DNA of 64,000 bases from Paralysiella testudinis (GCF_016894345.1 NZ_CP069798.1:2253385-2317384); one strand, 5' to 3'. Counted from the first letter of the stretch, positions 29,915-39,215 are shown. A program made the numbers and translations. Notes: a model not told the origin generated them from the sequence alone.

Positions 29915-29981
29915 GAGGGGATTCCTTATGGATTAAAATTGATGCAAAGCGTCTATATAAAGCGTCTATATAAAGGCAAAT

Positions 29982-30020
29982 AGGCTGCCTGAAACCTTTA
30001 AATAAAGTTTCAGGCAGCCT
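29982..30020. terminator. DUS hairpin between gcdH and the CoA-transferase gene
   Basis: AGGCTGCCTGAA (29982-29993) and its complement (30009-30020) form a stem that extends by one further pair round a 15-nt A/T-rich loop. It is directly after the gcdH stop but inside a same-strand cluster. It is preceded by a small direct repeat GCGTCTATATAAA (29949-29961 and 29963-29975). Confidence 0.55.
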
Positions 30021-30029
30021 TAAAACCGC

Positions 30030-31217
30030 TTAACCAAAAGCAGCAATACCGGTTTGCGCACGACCCAAAATCAGCGCGTGCACATCGTGGGTACCTTCGT
30101 AGGTGTTCACGGCTTCCAAGTTCATCACATGGCGGATAACATGGAATTCGTCGGCAATGCCGTTGCCGCCGTGCATATCGCGTGCCACGCGGGCGATGTC
30201 CAGCGCTTTGCCGCAGTTGTTGCGCTTAATCAGCGAAATCATTTCCGGTGCTGCTGCGCCTTCGTCCATCAAACGCCCTACACGCAAGGCTGCCTGCAGC
30301 CCTAAGGCGATTTCGGTTTGCATATTGGCCAGTTTCAACTGCACCAATTGCGTGGCCGCCAGCGGACGGTTGAACTGTTTGCGATCCAAAGTGTATTGGC
30401 GCGCAGCGTGCCAGCAAAACTCCGCCGCACCCATCGCACCCCAAGCAATGCCGTAACGGGCTTTATTCAGGCAGCCAAACGGGCCTTTCAAACCGCGGAT
30501 ATCCGGAAAGGCGTTTTCTTCCGGCACAAACACTTCATCCATCACGATTTCGCCGGTAATCGACGCGCGCAGCGAGAATTTGCCTTCGATTTTGGGCGCG
30601 CTCAGGCCTTTCATGCCTTTATCCAAGATAAAGCCGCGGATTTCGCCAGCATCGTCTTTCGCCCACACCACAAATACATCGGCAATCGGGCTGTTGGTAA
30701 TCCACATTTTGGTGCCGGAAACCGAATAGCCGCCCGGTACAGCTTTGGCGCGGGTTTGCATGCCTGCCGGGTCAGAGCCCGCATTCGGCTCGGTAAGGCC
30801 GAAGCAGCCCACCCATTCGCCGGTGGCCAGCTTGGGCAGGTATTTGTCTTTTTGCGCGTCGGTGCCGTAAGCCCAAATCGGGTGCATCACCAAGCTCGAT
30901 TGCACGCTCATGGCCGAACGGTAGCCGGAATCCACCCGCTCCACCGCCCGCGCAATCACGCCGTAGGCCACATGCGACATACCGGCACAGCCGTAGCCGT
31001 CGATGGTGGCGCCCAGCAAGCCCAATTCACCCATTTCGCGCATGATGTTGCGGTCGAACAACTCCTCGCGGTTGGCCTGAATAATGCCCGGCATCAAAGC
31101 ATCTTGGCAAAACGCCTCGGCGGTTTCGGCCACCATGCGCTCTTCTTCGGTGAGCTGTTGTTGCAGCAGCAAAGGGTCGTCCCAGTTAAACGGGGCGCGG
31201 CTGTGGTTTTTGGCCAT
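30030..31217 (-). CDS. gcdH: Glutaryl-CoA dehydrogenase
   Basis: GcdH oxidises and decarboxylates glutaryl-CoA to crotonyl-CoA with FAD, passing electrons to ETF. The 395-residue acyl-CoA dehydrogenase has [43 protein letters not shown], and the catalytic Glu in [17 protein letters not shown]. The Ala-rich start [20 protein letters not shown] is typical of GcdH rather than other family members. I use the ATG at 31217, which has a GGAG upstream, over an in-frame ATG at 31232. It heads a unit with the CoA-transferase, and is divergent from the IclR gene that probably controls it. Confidence 0.93.
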   Translation of the reverse strand: MAKNHSRAPFNWDDPLLLQQQLTEEERMVAETAEAFCQDALMPGIIQANREELFDRNIMREMGELGLLGATIDGYGCAGMSHVAYGVIARAVERVDSGYRSAMSVQSSLVMHPIWAYGTDAQKDKYLPKLATGEWVGCFGLTEPNAGSDPAGMQTRAKAVPGGYSVSGTKMWITNSPIADVFVVWAKDDAGEIRGFILDKGMKGLSAPKIEGKFSLRASITGEIVMDEVFVPEENAFPDIRGLKGPFGCLNKARYGIAWGAMGAAEFCWHAARQYTLDRKQFNRPLAATQLVQLKLANMQTEIALGLQAALRVGRLMDEGAAAPEMISLIKRNNCGKALDIARVARDMHGGNGIADEFHVIRHVMNLEAVNTYEGTHDVHALILGRAQTGIAAFG

Positions 31218-31278
31218 GGGGTGTCTCCTCAAAAATAGAAATCGGTTTTGGTTTTAAGCCGGGCATCGGCAAATAAAA

Positions 31279-31316
31279 TTCCGCAATGCGAAATTATGTT
31301 TTACAATACGAAACAA
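31279..31316. promoter_or_regulatory. Candidate IclR-type operator
   Basis: TTCCGCA-A-TGCGAAA at 31279-31293 is a near-palindrome (six of seven arm positions match). A related half, AATACGAAACAA (31305-31316), repeats AATGCGAAATTA (31285-31296) at a 20-bp interval, two helical turns. Both lie between the divergent gcdH and IclR genes, where an IclR regulator would bind. The assignment is by position and symmetry only. Confidence 0.4.
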
Positions 31317-31343
31317 TGTACCTAAATTGAGCGGAGAAGTAAA

Positions 31344-32138
31344 GTGTTAAAAACCATTTTGCAGCAAATCGACAAGGCCGAGCACGACAATGACCGTCAA
31401 TTTATCACCGCCTTGGCGCGCGGCTTAAGCTTGTTGAGTACTTTTGAAAACAGCGGCATCACCCTCACCCACCAAGCCATTTGCGAACGCACCGGCCTGC
31501 CCAAGGCCACCGTATCGCGCTTAATCTATACTTTATTGAAAACCGAATTTCTGGCCGCCGACCGCGATGGCGGCTACCGCCTAGGCATGGCCAGCATTCA
31601 GCTCAGCGCCACCGCATGGGCGCAATACGATTTGACCCGCACCGCTCAGCCGTTGATGGCGGCCTTTGCGGCGGAAAACCAGGTTTCGGTAAGCCTGGCC
31701 AAAGAAGAAATGGGCGAAATGCTGTATCTGGCCAGCTTTCGTAGCCCAGCGCGACTGGCAGTGCAGCTGATGGTGGGCTCAAAAGTACCGATTGCACAAA
31801 CCGCCATCGGCCGCGCCTTTTTTGCCGTGTCCGATGCGCTGCAACGCGAAGCCATCGGCCGCAATATGCAAACCGTGATGCCGGCGCAATTTGAACAACA
31901 GTGGCAGCTACTGTTGCAGCAAAGCGAATTTTTCCGCCAACACGGCTATAGTTTGTCTAACGGCGATTTTTCGCCCGACATCCTCGCCATTGCCGTGGGC
32001 GTTTACAACCGCGCCGAAGCGCGCTATACCCACTCATTGAATGCCAGCGTACCGGCCAGCCGCTGGCATGTGAACGACTTTGTACGCGACATCGCCCCCA
32101 AACTGCAACGGCTGGCGGCCAGAATCAGCGAACGTTAA
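31344..32138 (+). CDS. IclR-family transcriptional regulator
   Basis: The 264-residue protein has an N-terminal winged helix-turn-helix (about residues 18-80; FITALARGLSLLSTFENSGITLTHQAICERTGLPKATVSRLIYTLL) and a C-terminal ligand-binding domain (about 95-260). The start is a GTG at 31344 preceded by GGAGAAG. It is transcribed away from gcdH and the CoA-transferase gene, so it most likely controls glutarate or glutaryl-CoA breakdown. A LysR regulator fills this position in many bacteria, so an IclR here is a variation. The ligand is unknown. Confidence 0.9.
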   Translation: MLKTILQQIDKAEHDNDRQFITALARGLSLLSTFENSGITLTHQAICERTGLPKATVSRLIYTLLKTEFLAADRDGGYRLGMASIQLSATAWAQYDLTRTAQPLMAAFAAENQVSVSLAKEEMGEMLYLASFRSPARLAVQLMVGSKVPIAQTAIGRAFFAVSDALQREAIGRNMQTVMPAQFEQQWQLLLQQSEFFRQHGYSLSNGDFSPDILAIAVGVYNRAEARYTHSLNASVPASRWHVNDFVRDIAPKLQRLAARISER

Positions 32139-32527
32139 GACCATTCGGCTAAAAGCGTTAAGTTTTGATGACAAGGCATCAAAATCATTGCCCATGTTGT
32201 TGTTTTGCAACATGGGCATCAACGCATTAAAACAGCATTTTATTCAACACAAATTCGTTAATTTCAATTAAATTTAATTAAAATCAAATTCTTAAAAACC
32301 ATGATTTACAATGCATTGGCTAATTCGCGCAGCAATCACTTTACAACGCTTTTTTTTATTCTAAAAAAAGCATTTAGCTGAATATTCTTTTCATGTTGCA
32401 TTGCAATACAAAATCCACTGGTGCATAATCGCAGCCGAATTGTTTATTTGACACGGTATACACCATGCCTTAAGTAAACAAACTCGTCATTAACCATAAT
32501 TAAGTTTGATTGATAAGGTATTACACC
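32139..32527. other. Gene-free A/T-rich gap with one hairpin
   Basis: This 389-bp gap has no supportable gene. TGCCCATGTTG (32189-32199) and CAACATGGGCA (32208-32218) form an 11-bp stem with an 8-nt loop, without a T run, 50 bp after the IclR stop. The next 250 bp are strongly A/T-rich and likely carry the promoter of the small lipoprotein gene. Confidence 0.6.
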
Positions 32528-32776
32528 ATGAAAAAATCCCTGTTGGCTGCTGCCCTGATGTCTTTGTTGTTGGCTGCTTGCGGCCAAGCCGAACAAGCCA
32601 CTCCGGCTGCCTCTGCTGCTTCTGAAGTAACTGCCGCCGCTTCTGAAGTAACTGCCGCCGCTTCTGAAGTAACTGCCGCCGCTTCTGAAGTGACCACCGC
32701 TGCTGCCTCTGAAATGAATGCTGCCGCTTCTGAAGTAAGCGCCGCTGCTGCTTCTGCCGCTTCCGAAGTTAAATAA
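32528..32776 (+). CDS. Small Ala/Ser/Glu-rich repeat lipoprotein
   Basis: The 82-residue product starts MKKSLLAAALMSLLLAACGQ; the lipobox LAAC puts the lipidated cysteine at residue 18. The mature part is almost entirely AASEVTA-type repeats (Ala, Ser, Glu, Val, Thr), likely helical and acidic. I do not recognise a function; low-complexity lipoproteins of this kind are known in Neisseriaceae. The ATG at 32528 is chosen because the signal peptide starts there. A strong stem-loop terminator follows at 32881-32918. The repeat unit is 21 bp, so changes in copy number would keep the frame. Confidence 0.8.
   Translation: MKKSLLAAALMSLLLAACGQAEQATPAASAASEVTAAASEVTAAASEVTAAASEVTTAAASEMNAAASEVSAAAASAASEVK
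32618..32680 (+). repeat. Three perfect 21-bp coding repeats
   Basis: GCTTCTGAAGTAACTGCCGC plus one C occurs at 32618-32638, 32639-32659 and 32660-32680, each encoding ASEVTAA. A fourth, diverged unit starts at 32681. Perfect identity at synonymous positions points to recent expansion. Confidence 0.9.
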
Positions 32777-32880
32777 TACGGCCAAGCCGGTAATTAAACT
32801 GTGTGTTTAATTCAAACCGGCTCAGCAATAAAACCCGTTGATTAAGCCTGCCTTGGTATAGGCGCTTAATTGAAGAGGTA

Positions 32881-32918
32881 AAAATACGGGGTTCTGTTAA
32901 CACAGAACCCCGTATTTT
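32881..32918. terminator. Strong bidirectional terminator
   Basis: A perfect 17-bp stem (32881-32897 and 32902-32918) surrounds a 4-nt loop, with four A at the left foot and four T at the right foot followed by CTTT. The G/C core is CGGGGTTCTG. It lies between the lipoprotein gene and holC, which converge, and can serve both. Confidence 0.93.
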
Positions 32919-32950
32919 CTTTAGGTGATGTGCTTATTCAAACACACACA

Positions 32951-33400
32951 TCAACCATCTTTGCCCGCTCTATCATGGTGTTGTACCGTAAAACCGGCCT
33001 GCCGGTAAGCGCGAAAACGATTACGGGCGGCGGCCAGCTCATCCAAATCATCGCTGATGATTTCCAACACCCGCACCGGCGGCTGCGGCGCATCGCACCA
33101 GTAAACATCGGCCAGATTCAACACCACCGTATCCGCGGCCAGCGGCGGCAAAGCCGCACCGCACGCCAGTGTAACACCGGCGCTGATGGGCGGCTGCATT
33201 GCTTCTTCAGGCAGCCACACGGTATGCGGCACAAAGCTGGCGGCTTCAAACGACCACAGCAAAGCATCAAAGCTTTGCCGCGCCGATTCATCTTCCAGCC
33301 ACACCAGCACACGGCTGCCTGAAGCCCAGGCTTTTTGCACCAGGCGGCAGGCAAACGGCGTTACCGCCGCCACATGGGTGTAGAACGTTACCGTGGCCAT
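32951..33400 (-). CDS. holC: DNA polymerase III subunit chi
   Basis: Chi links the clamp loader to single-strand-binding protein during replication. The 149-residue protein starts MATVTFYTHVAAVTPFACRLVQKAW and has VWLEDESARQSFDALLWSFEAASFVPH and the Pro-rich VVLNLADVYWCDAPQPPVRVLEIISDD, as in the family. It begins 7 bp past the pepA stop; the order pepA-holC is widespread in proteobacteria, usually with valS next, but here a terminator follows. Two decayed DUS copies lie inside. Confidence 0.93.
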   Translation of the reverse strand: MATVTFYTHVAAVTPFACRLVQKAWASGSRVLVWLEDESARQSFDALLWSFEAASFVPHTVWLPEEAMQPPISAGVTLACGAALPPLAADTVVLNLADVYWCDAPQPPVRVLEIISDDLDELAAARNRFRAYRQAGFTVQHHDRAGKDG

Positions 33401-33407
33401 TGATGGC

Positions 33408-34841
33408 TCAGCCCTGCTGTGCTTGGCTGCGCAAATAGTTCAACAATAAGGGCACCGGGCGGCCGGTGGCGCCTTTGTCTTTGCCTGATTTCCACGCGGT
33501 GCCGGCAATGTCCAAATGCGCCCACGGATAGGCTTCGGTAAAGTACGACAAAAATACCGCTGCGGTAATGGTACCCGCCGGACGGCCACCGATGTTTTGC
33601 AAATCGGCAAAATTGGATTTGAGCTGCTCTTTGTATTCGTCGAACAGCGGCAATTGCCATGCTTTGTCGTTCACTGCCCGCGAAGAAGCCAACAAGCTGT
33701 CTACCAAGGCTTGATTATTGCCTAGCACGCCGCTGGCGGTGTGTCCCAAGGCAATAATGCAGGCACCGGTGAGGGTGGCCACATCGATTACCGCGCGCGG
33801 CTTGAACTGTTCGGCATAGGTGAGTGCGTCGCACAAAATCAAGCGGCCTTCGGCATCGGTGTTGAGCACTTCGATGGTAAGGCCTTTCATAGAAGTAACC
33901 ACATCGCCCGGCTTGCTGGCATTGCCCGCCGGCATGTTTTCACAGGTGGGCACCACCGCCACTAAGTTAATGGGCAGCTTTAATTTGGCCGCCGCGCAGA
34001 ATGTGCCGATCACGCTGGCCGCGCCGCACATATCGTATTTCATTTCATCCATGGCTTCGCCCGGCTTGAGCGAAATGCCGCCGGTGTCGAAAGTGATGCC
34101 CTTGCCCACCAACACCACCGGCGCGGCATCGGCATCAGCGGCGCCGTTGTAGCGCAATTCAATCAAATAAGCGCCTTCGCTGCTGGCCTTGGCCACCGAC
34201 CAAAACGAACCCATGCCCAATTTTTGAATGGCATCGGCATCCATGATTTTGGCTTGGCCGCCCACGGCTTCGGCTTCGCGGCGGGCGGTGTCGGCCAGGT
34301 ATTTGGGCGTGCACACATTGCCCGGCGCATTGCCCAGATTCTTACAAATATCCATGCCGTATACGGTGGCTTCGGCCACATTTAAGGCTGCCTGAAGCGC
34401 ATGTTCGCCACTGTAAAACACCGCTTCAGCCAAGGCTGCCGGTTTGGCTTCTTTTTTCAAACCGTCAAAACGGTATACCGCTTGCGCCAACGCAATGGTG
34501 AGCACTTCCACCACCGTGGCGGCGGCAGCGGCATCCAAGGCCGATACATCCACCGCCAGTTGCGGCTGTTTGGCCGCCCATGCTGCCGCTTCGGCCACCG
34601 CTTTTTGCACCGCGGCGTAATCGGTGTGTTGCAAACGCAATACCGCCAGTGCCTGCAAGCTGCCGTTGTGCCATACTTGGCTGCCCACAAAACGCTGCTC
34701 GTCGGTGGCGGTTTGCGCACACAGCGCCGCCACCACCTCATCCGCACCGTTTTGCCCGCACGGGCAAGCATCGGTGCACACAAACAAGGCCGCCGCCGCA
34801 GTATTGGGCTGCAATTTTCCGGCTTTTATGCTAAATTTCAT
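33408..34841 (-). CDS. pepA: Leucyl aminopeptidase
   Basis: PepA is a hexameric M17 aminopeptidase with two metal ions that removes N-terminal residues. The 477-residue protein has the C-terminal catalytic domain with [33 protein letters not shown] and the family signature [18 protein letters not shown]. The N-terminal domain carries a cluster of cysteines ([11 protein letters not shown]) early on. I use the ATG at 34841, which has AGGAG upstream; in-frame starts further up would run into the lptF promoter region. It is divergent from lptF, as in many proteobacteria. Confidence 0.95.
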   Translation of the reverse strand: MKFSIKAGKLQPNTAAAALFVCTDACPCGQNGADEVVAALCAQTATDEQRFVGSQVWHNGSLQALAVLRLQHTDYAAVQKAVAEAAAWAAKQPQLAVDVSALDAAAAATVVEVLTIALAQAVYRFDGLKKEAKPAALAEAVFYSGEHALQAALNVAEATVYGMDICKNLGNAPGNVCTPKYLADTARREAEAVGGQAKIMDADAIQKLGMGSFWSVAKASSEGAYLIELRYNGAADADAAPVVLVGKGITFDTGGISLKPGEAMDEMKYDMCGAASVIGTFCAAAKLKLPINLVAVVPTCENMPAGNASKPGDVVTSMKGLTIEVLNTDAEGRLILCDALTYAEQFKPRAVIDVATLTGACIIALGHTASGVLGNNQALVDSLLASSRAVNDKAWQLPLFDEYKEQLKSNFADLQNIGGRPAGTITAAVFLSYFTEAYPWAHLDIAGTAWKSGKDKGATGRPVPLLLNYLRSQAQQG

Positions 34842-34973
34842 TCTTTCATCTCCTGATGTCATGGCGGCCAGATTGCTGGTATCGGCCACCCTTGCAAACC
34901 CTGCCATTGTAACGCAAGTGGCTGCCTGAAACATACGGCCACTGCGGTCTTAGCCACTATCATTAGCCAACTT

Positions 34974-36086
34974 ATGATTTATCAACGCCAATTTATCAAA
35001 GAGCTCTCGTTTACTGCGGTGGGCGTCTTTGTGATTTTGCTGGCCATTTTGGTGTCTACCCAGGCCATCAACTTGCTCGGGCGCGCCGCTGCAGGCAATG
35101 TGGCCATCGACGCAGTGGCCGCACTGGTGGGTTTTTGGACCATCGGGTTTACGCCGCTGCTGCTGATTCTCACCGCCTACATCAGCACGCTCACCGTACT
35201 TACCCGCTACTGGCGCGACAGTGAAATGTCGGTATGGCTCTCGTGCGGCCTGGCTTTAAAAAGATGGACGCAGCCGATACTGCGTTTTGCGGTGCCGTTT
35301 GCGCTGCTGGTGGCGGCGATTTCACTGTGGCTGCTGCCGTGGGCGGAATTGCGCAGCCGCGAATTTGCCGAAATCCTCAAACAAAAGCAAGAATTGTCGT
35401 TGATTGAGCCGGGCGTGTTCCGCGAAGTGGGTGGCCAGCTGCCACGGGTGTATTTTATCGAATCGTTCGACAGCGACAGCGGCGACGCGCGCAATCTGTT
35501 TATCCGCGAAAAAGAAAGCAATGGCCGCGACAGCGTAATTTTGGCCACCAGCGGCCAATTCAAACAAGAAGACGGCAAACGCATACTGGCACTGCAAAAC
35601 GGCCACCGCTACAGCGGCACCCCCGGCCAGGCCGACTATGAACGCGCCGCGTTCAAAAGCTTAAGCCTGATTGTAAGCACCGGCACCAAAATTGTCGACG
35701 CTTCGGCCAACCGCCGCACCATTCCCACCATGCAACTATTGCACAGCGGCGATCCGCAGCACCAAGCCGAATTGATGTGGCGCTTATCGCTGCCGCTGAG
35801 CGTGCTGGTCATCAGCCTACTGGCACTGCCTTTATCCTATTACAACCCGCGCAGCGGCCACACTTATAATATCCTGATTGCCGTGGGGCTGTTTCTGGTC
35901 TACCAAAACGGCCTTACCTTTTTGCGTGATGCCGTGGCCGGCGGCAAGCTGCCGATGCTGATGGGGCTATTGCCGATGCACGTGCTGATGTTGGCGCTGT
36001 TTTGGCTGTTGTTGCGCCTGCGCAGCCAGCCGGCGCAAGCGTTTTGGCCGGGCATCAAAGCGGCATTGGGAGGCAAGCCATCATGA
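34974..36086 (+). CDS. lptF: LPS export ABC transporter permease LptF
   Basis: LptF and LptG form the inner-membrane pair that, with LptB, pulls lipopolysaccharide from the membrane toward LptC/LptA. The 370-residue protein has N-terminal helices (from FTAVGVFVILLAILVSTQAINLL), a periplasmic jellyroll domain (about residues 125-255) and three C-terminal helices. The start MIYQRQFIKELSFTAV is typical. Its stop overlaps the lptG ATG (ATGA), giving tight coupling. It is divergent from pepA with 132 bp between the two starts. Confidence 0.96.
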   Translation: MIYQRQFIKELSFTAVGVFVILLAILVSTQAINLLGRAAAGNVAIDAVAALVGFWTIGFTPLLLILTAYISTLTVLTRYWRDSEMSVWLSCGLALKRWTQPILRFAVPFALLVAAISLWLLPWAELRSREFAEILKQKQELSLIEPGVFREVGGQLPRVYFIESFDSDSGDARNLFIREKESNGRDSVILATSGQFKQEDGKRILALQNGHRYSGTPGQADYERAAFKSLSLIVSTGTKIVDASANRRTIPTMQLLHSGDPQHQAELMWRLSLPLSVLVISLLALPLSYYNPRSGHTYNILIAVGLFLVYQNGLTFLRDAVAGGKLPMLMGLLPMHVLMLALFWLLLRLRSQPAQAFWPGIKAALGGKPS

Positions 36087-37171
36087 GCCTGCTCAACCGC
36101 TATGTGGTGCGCCAGCTCACCACCGCCACCTTATATGCACTGGTGGCGCTGTTGGCGCTGTATTTCTTTTTCGATGTGATGGGGCAAATCGGCGATGTCG
36201 GCCAAGGCAGCTATAACAATGCCAAAATGCTGTGGTATGTTACCCTGCAAATCCCGGCGCACGCCTATGAGCTGATGCCGCTGGCGGTACTGATTGGCGG
36301 CTTGGTGGCCTTAAGCCAATTAGCCGCCCACAGCGAGCTTACGGTGATTAAAACCAGCGGCGTTCGCCTGCGCCGCATCATCGGCATGGTGTTGCAGTTT
36401 GCAGCGGTGTTTGCCGTGGCCACCTTGCTGCTGGGCGAATGGATTGTGCCGGCCGTAGGCCAGCGCGCCGAGCAATTCAAGCTCAACGCCACCCAAGACA
36501 AAATCAGCGCCGGCACCCGCTCCGGCATCTGGATTAAGCAAAACAACGACATCATCAATGTGGCCGAAATGCTGCCCGACAGCAGCCTGCGCGACATCAC
36601 CATCTACCGCCACAACGACAATTTCGAACTCACCGAAACCGTGCACGCAGCCGCCGCCACACCACTGCATGCCGAAAGCGGCAACGATGCTACTTGGCAC
36701 TTACAACAAGTGCGCCGCACCGAATTGCAAAGCAACCGCGCCGTGGCCGCCCACGCCGACACCCTCGAATGGCCTGCCGCCGTGAGCCGCCAGCTGCTGA
36801 ATGTATTGCTGGTGGAGCCGGAGCAAATGTCGATTGCCGCCTTGGGCACCTATGTACAACACTTGCAAGACAACCACCAGCAAACCACTCGCTACGAGCT
36901 GGCTTGGTGGCGCAAAATCAGCTATCCGCTGGCCGCACTGGTGATGGCCTTGGTGGCGCTGGCCTTCACCCCCCAGCAAACCCGCCACGGCAATATGGGG
37001 CTGAAGCTGTTTTTCGGCGTGTGCTTGGGGCTGGCCTTTCACTTTGCTGGGCGGCTGTTTGGCTTTTCCAGCCAGCTTTACGGCATCCCGCCGTTTCTGG
37101 CCGCCATCCTGCCCACCCTCTTGTTTGCCTGTTTGGCGGTGTGGCTGATTCGCAAACAGGAACGACGCTAA
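36083..37171 (+). CDS. lptG: LPS export ABC transporter permease LptG
   Basis: This is the partner of LptF in LPS extraction. The 362-residue protein begins MSLLNRYVVRQLTTATLYALVALLALYFFFDVMGQ, has the coupling region SELTVIKTSGVRLRRI, a periplasmic domain (about 120-265) and C-terminal helices ending in Arg/Lys-rich RKQERR. The ATG at 36083 overlaps the lptF stop; a start at 36002 would add 27 residues out of the lptF frame. A variant DUS AGGCTACCTGAA lies right at the stop (37171-37182) and an intrinsic terminator follows. Confidence 0.96.
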   Translation: MSLLNRYVVRQLTTATLYALVALLALYFFFDVMGQIGDVGQGSYNNAKMLWYVTLQIPAHAYELMPLAVLIGGLVALSQLAAHSELTVIKTSGVRLRRIIGMVLQFAAVFAVATLLLGEWIVPAVGQRAEQFKLNATQDKISAGTRSGIWIKQNNDIINVAEMLPDSSLRDITIYRHNDNFELTETVHAAAATPLHAESGNDATWHLQQVRRTELQSNRAVAAHADTLEWPAAVSRQLLNVLLVEPEQMSIAALGTYVQHLQDNHQQTTRYELAWWRKISYPLAALVMALVALAFTPQQTRHGNMGLKLFFGVCLGLAFHFAGRLFGFSSQLYGIPPFLAAILPTLLFACLAVWLIRKQERR

Positions 37172-37192
37172 GGCTACCTGAAAAGGCGATTT

Positions 37193-37226
37193 AAAAAATC
37201 CCACCGGCGCTGCGGTGGGATTTTTT
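37193..37226. terminator. Bidirectional intrinsic terminator after lptG
   Basis: AAAAAATCCCACC (37193-37205) pairs with GGTGGGATTTTTT (37214-37226) round an 8-nt loop. A and T runs at the feet allow it to serve lptG and the converging dioxygenase gene. Confidence 0.92.
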
Positions 37227-37241
37227 TAGGCCAGTGCAAAC

Positions 37242-38042
37242 TCAAACCCCAATCTGCACACAAGTCATGTCCAGCGAGCCGCCCACAAATTCGGTATTGA
37301 AAATCAACGCGTCTTCATCGTCTTGTTGCAAGGCCAACACATACAGCAAAGGCAGAAAATGCTCTGGGGTGGGGATGGCACGGCGCACGTCGTCGCCCAA
37401 AGCGGCATAATCGGCCAAGGTAGCCAAATCACGGCGGCGGATTAAATCCAGCAGCAGCGTTTGCGCACGGCGCGCCCAATCGAAACCGAAATCGGCCTCG
37501 TGCATATGCTGCCAATCCAATAAGCGCAGGTTGTGCACCAAATTGCCGCTGCCCAAAATCAGCACGCCTTCGTCACGCAAAGGCTGCAAGCCGCGCGCCA
37601 GATCAATGTGTTGCTTCGGGCTCAGGTTGCGGTTGAGGCTGAGCTGCACCACCGGCACATCGGCTTGCGGGTACATGTGTTTCAATACCGCCCAAGCACC
37701 ATGGTCCAAACCGCGCTGCCCATCTTGGCGCAAACCGCTGTGATCCAATACCTGCGCTAACTGCGCCGCCAGCGCCGGGCTGCCTGCCACCGGGTATTGC
37801 ACCTGATACAGCGCCGGCGGAAAACCGTAAAAATCATAAATCAGCCCCGGCTCGGCAGCGGCGGTGTCGGCACTGTCTTCGCTTTCCCAATGGGCGGAAA
37901 TGCACACAATGGCGCGTGGCCGCGGTATTTTTTGCGCCGCTTGATGCCAGCGCGGAGTAAAAGGGTTGGACTCAAGCGCCAGCATGGGTGAGCCGTGGCC
38001 GATAAACAAGGCGGGCATACGGGTGGAAGACGGTGTGTTCAT
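37242..38042 (-). CDS. Extradiol ring-cleavage dioxygenase, LigB/DODA (YgiD) type
   Basis: The 266-residue protein belongs to the class III (LigB) family: MPALFIGHGSPMLALE near the start, AIVCISAHWES, LDHGAWAVLKHMYP and VLILGSGNLVHNLRLLDW give the His and Glu residues expected at the metal site. Members cleave catechols such as DOPA; YgiD acts on DOPA in vitro. I use the ATG at 38042 with AGAGGAA upstream; a longer in-frame start at 38150 would run through a DUS pair into the azoR end. It lies downstream of azoR and doxX on the same strand, in a set likely dealing with quinones or catechols and facing a LysR gene. Confidence 0.9.
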   Translation of the reverse strand: MNTPSSTRMPALFIGHGSPMLALESNPFTPRWHQAAQKIPRPRAIVCISAHWESEDSADTAAAEPGLIYDFYGFPPALYQVQYPVAGSPALAAQLAQVLDHSGLRQDGQRGLDHGAWAVLKHMYPQADVPVVQLSLNRNLSPKQHIDLARGLQPLRDEGVLILGSGNLVHNLRLLDWQHMHEADFGFDWARRAQTLLLDLIRRRDLATLADYAALGDDVRRAIPTPEHFLPLLYVLALQQDDEDALIFNTEFVGGSLDMTCVQIGV

Positions 38043-38063
38043 GATGGGTTCCTCTCTATGCGT

Positions 38064-38091
38064 TTCAGGCAGCCTTGAAAGGCTGCCTGAA
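38064..38091. terminator. Closely spaced inverted DUS pair
   Basis: TTCAGGCAGCCT (38064-38075) and AGGCTGCCTGAA (38080-38091) have only 4 nt between them, which forms a tight 12-bp hairpin between azoR and the dioxygenase gene. It is inside a same-strand cluster. Confidence 0.55.
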
Positions 38092-38127
38092 AGCGGACAT
38101 TTCTTTTTAAAACAATTTACTATTGCT

Positions 38128-38721
38128 TTAGCAAGCCACAATCTCATCAATGCGGGCGTTGGCTTGTGCCATGGCAGTATCGGCAGCGTAGGCCAAACCT
38201 TCGGCGTGGATCAATTCCACCTTGTTCAGGCCCAAAAAGCCCAATACCTGTTTTACCCAGCCGCTCATTTGGTCGTGCTCCGTGCCGGCATAAGCGCCGC
38301 CGCTGGTGATAAAGGCATACACCGGCACATCGGGCAGCAGGCCTTCGGGACCGTTTTCGGTATAGCGGAAGGTAACACCGGCGCGGCCGATATAGTCGAT
38401 ATAGCTTTTAAAAGTGGCCGGAGCGCTGAAATTGTAGCGCGGCAGACCGATGGCGATGTAGTCGGCGGCTTTCAATTCAGCAACCAATTCATCCGACAAA
38501 GCAATGGCGGCGCGGCGCTCTTCGGTGTCGTTCACCCCGGCGCGGATGGCGCCCACGGTGCGGCTGTTGAGCATGGGAATTTGCTCGGCATTCAAATCGC
38601 GCTCCACCACGCGGGTGTGCGGCCATTTGGCCACGGTTTTGGCGATGAATTCATCCAGCAAGCGGTTGGAAAAGCTGTTGTCGCCGTTTAAAGAAGTACG
38701 CAATACCAATAAGGTGCTCAT
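38128..38721 (-). CDS. azoR: FMN-dependent NADH:quinone oxidoreductase / azoreductase
   Basis: AzoR is a flavodoxin-like enzyme that reduces quinones and azo compounds by two electrons using NADH, a defence against thiol and quinone stress. The 197-residue protein shows LLVLRTSLNGDNSFSNRLLDEFI, the FMN loop GLPRYNFSAPATFKSYIDYIGRAGVTFRYTENGPEGLL and YAFITSGGAY, all family hallmarks. It lies between doxX and the dioxygenase gene; a LysR regulator is divergent beyond doxX. Confidence 0.94.
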   Translation of the reverse strand: MSTLLVLRTSLNGDNSFSNRLLDEFIAKTVAKWPHTRVVERDLNAEQIPMLNSRTVGAIRAGVNDTEERRAAIALSDELVAELKAADYIAIGLPRYNFSAPATFKSYIDYIGRAGVTFRYTENGPEGLLPDVPVYAFITSGGAYAGTEHDQMSGWVKQVLGFLGLNKVELIHAEGLAYAADTAMAQANARIDEIVAC

Positions 38722-38804
38722 AAGATAATCCTTTGAAAAAAAAATCAGTTTAGGCTGCCTGAAAGTGCGCTATCAGGCTTTCAGGCTTCAAATCAATGTT
38801 TAAA

Positions 38805-39215
38805 TCAATTGTTGCTTAAGCGGTTGTCCAGCGCCCAAGCACCGCCACCGGCCACAAACAGATACAAAAACACAAAGCAAAACAACACTGCCGATTCGCC
38901 GCCGTTGAGCAGCGGCATCAACACGCTGCCTTGTGAAGCATGCGCCATGAAATAGGCCACCGCCATTTGGCCGGACAACACAAATGCCACCGGACGGGTA
39001 AACAAACCCAACACCAGCAACAAACCACCCACCAGCTCCAGCACCCCGGCCAAGCCGTATAAAGAGAACAATTGCAAGCCGTCAAACATGGCCACATGCG
39101 GCATACTCAATAATTTGGCGCTGCCGTGCAACAAAAAGGTGTAGCCCGCCACGATGCGCAATAGCGCCAATGCTTGCGGTTGGTAGGCGGCCAGTCGGTT
39201 TAAAGATGCGTTCAT
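38805..39215 (-). CDS. DoxX family membrane protein
   Basis: The 136-residue protein has four predicted helices: about residues 13-33, 46-68 (LYGLAGVLELVGGLLLVLGLF), 72-92 and 103-127. The motif LRIVAGYTFLLHGSAKL is typical of DoxX/YphA. The biochemical role of this family is poorly defined; members are often found with quinone or oxidoreductase genes and are implicated in redox stress. I use the ATG at 39215, preceded by AAGGA. It heads the azoR cluster and is divergent from the LysR gene. Confidence 0.88.
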   Translation of the reverse strand: MNASLNRLAAYQPQALALLRIVAGYTFLLHGSAKLLSMPHVAMFDGLQLFSLYGLAGVLELVGGLLLVLGLFTRPVAFVLSGQMAVAYFMAHASQGSVLMPLLNGGESAVLFCFVFLYLFVAGGGAWALDNRLSNN

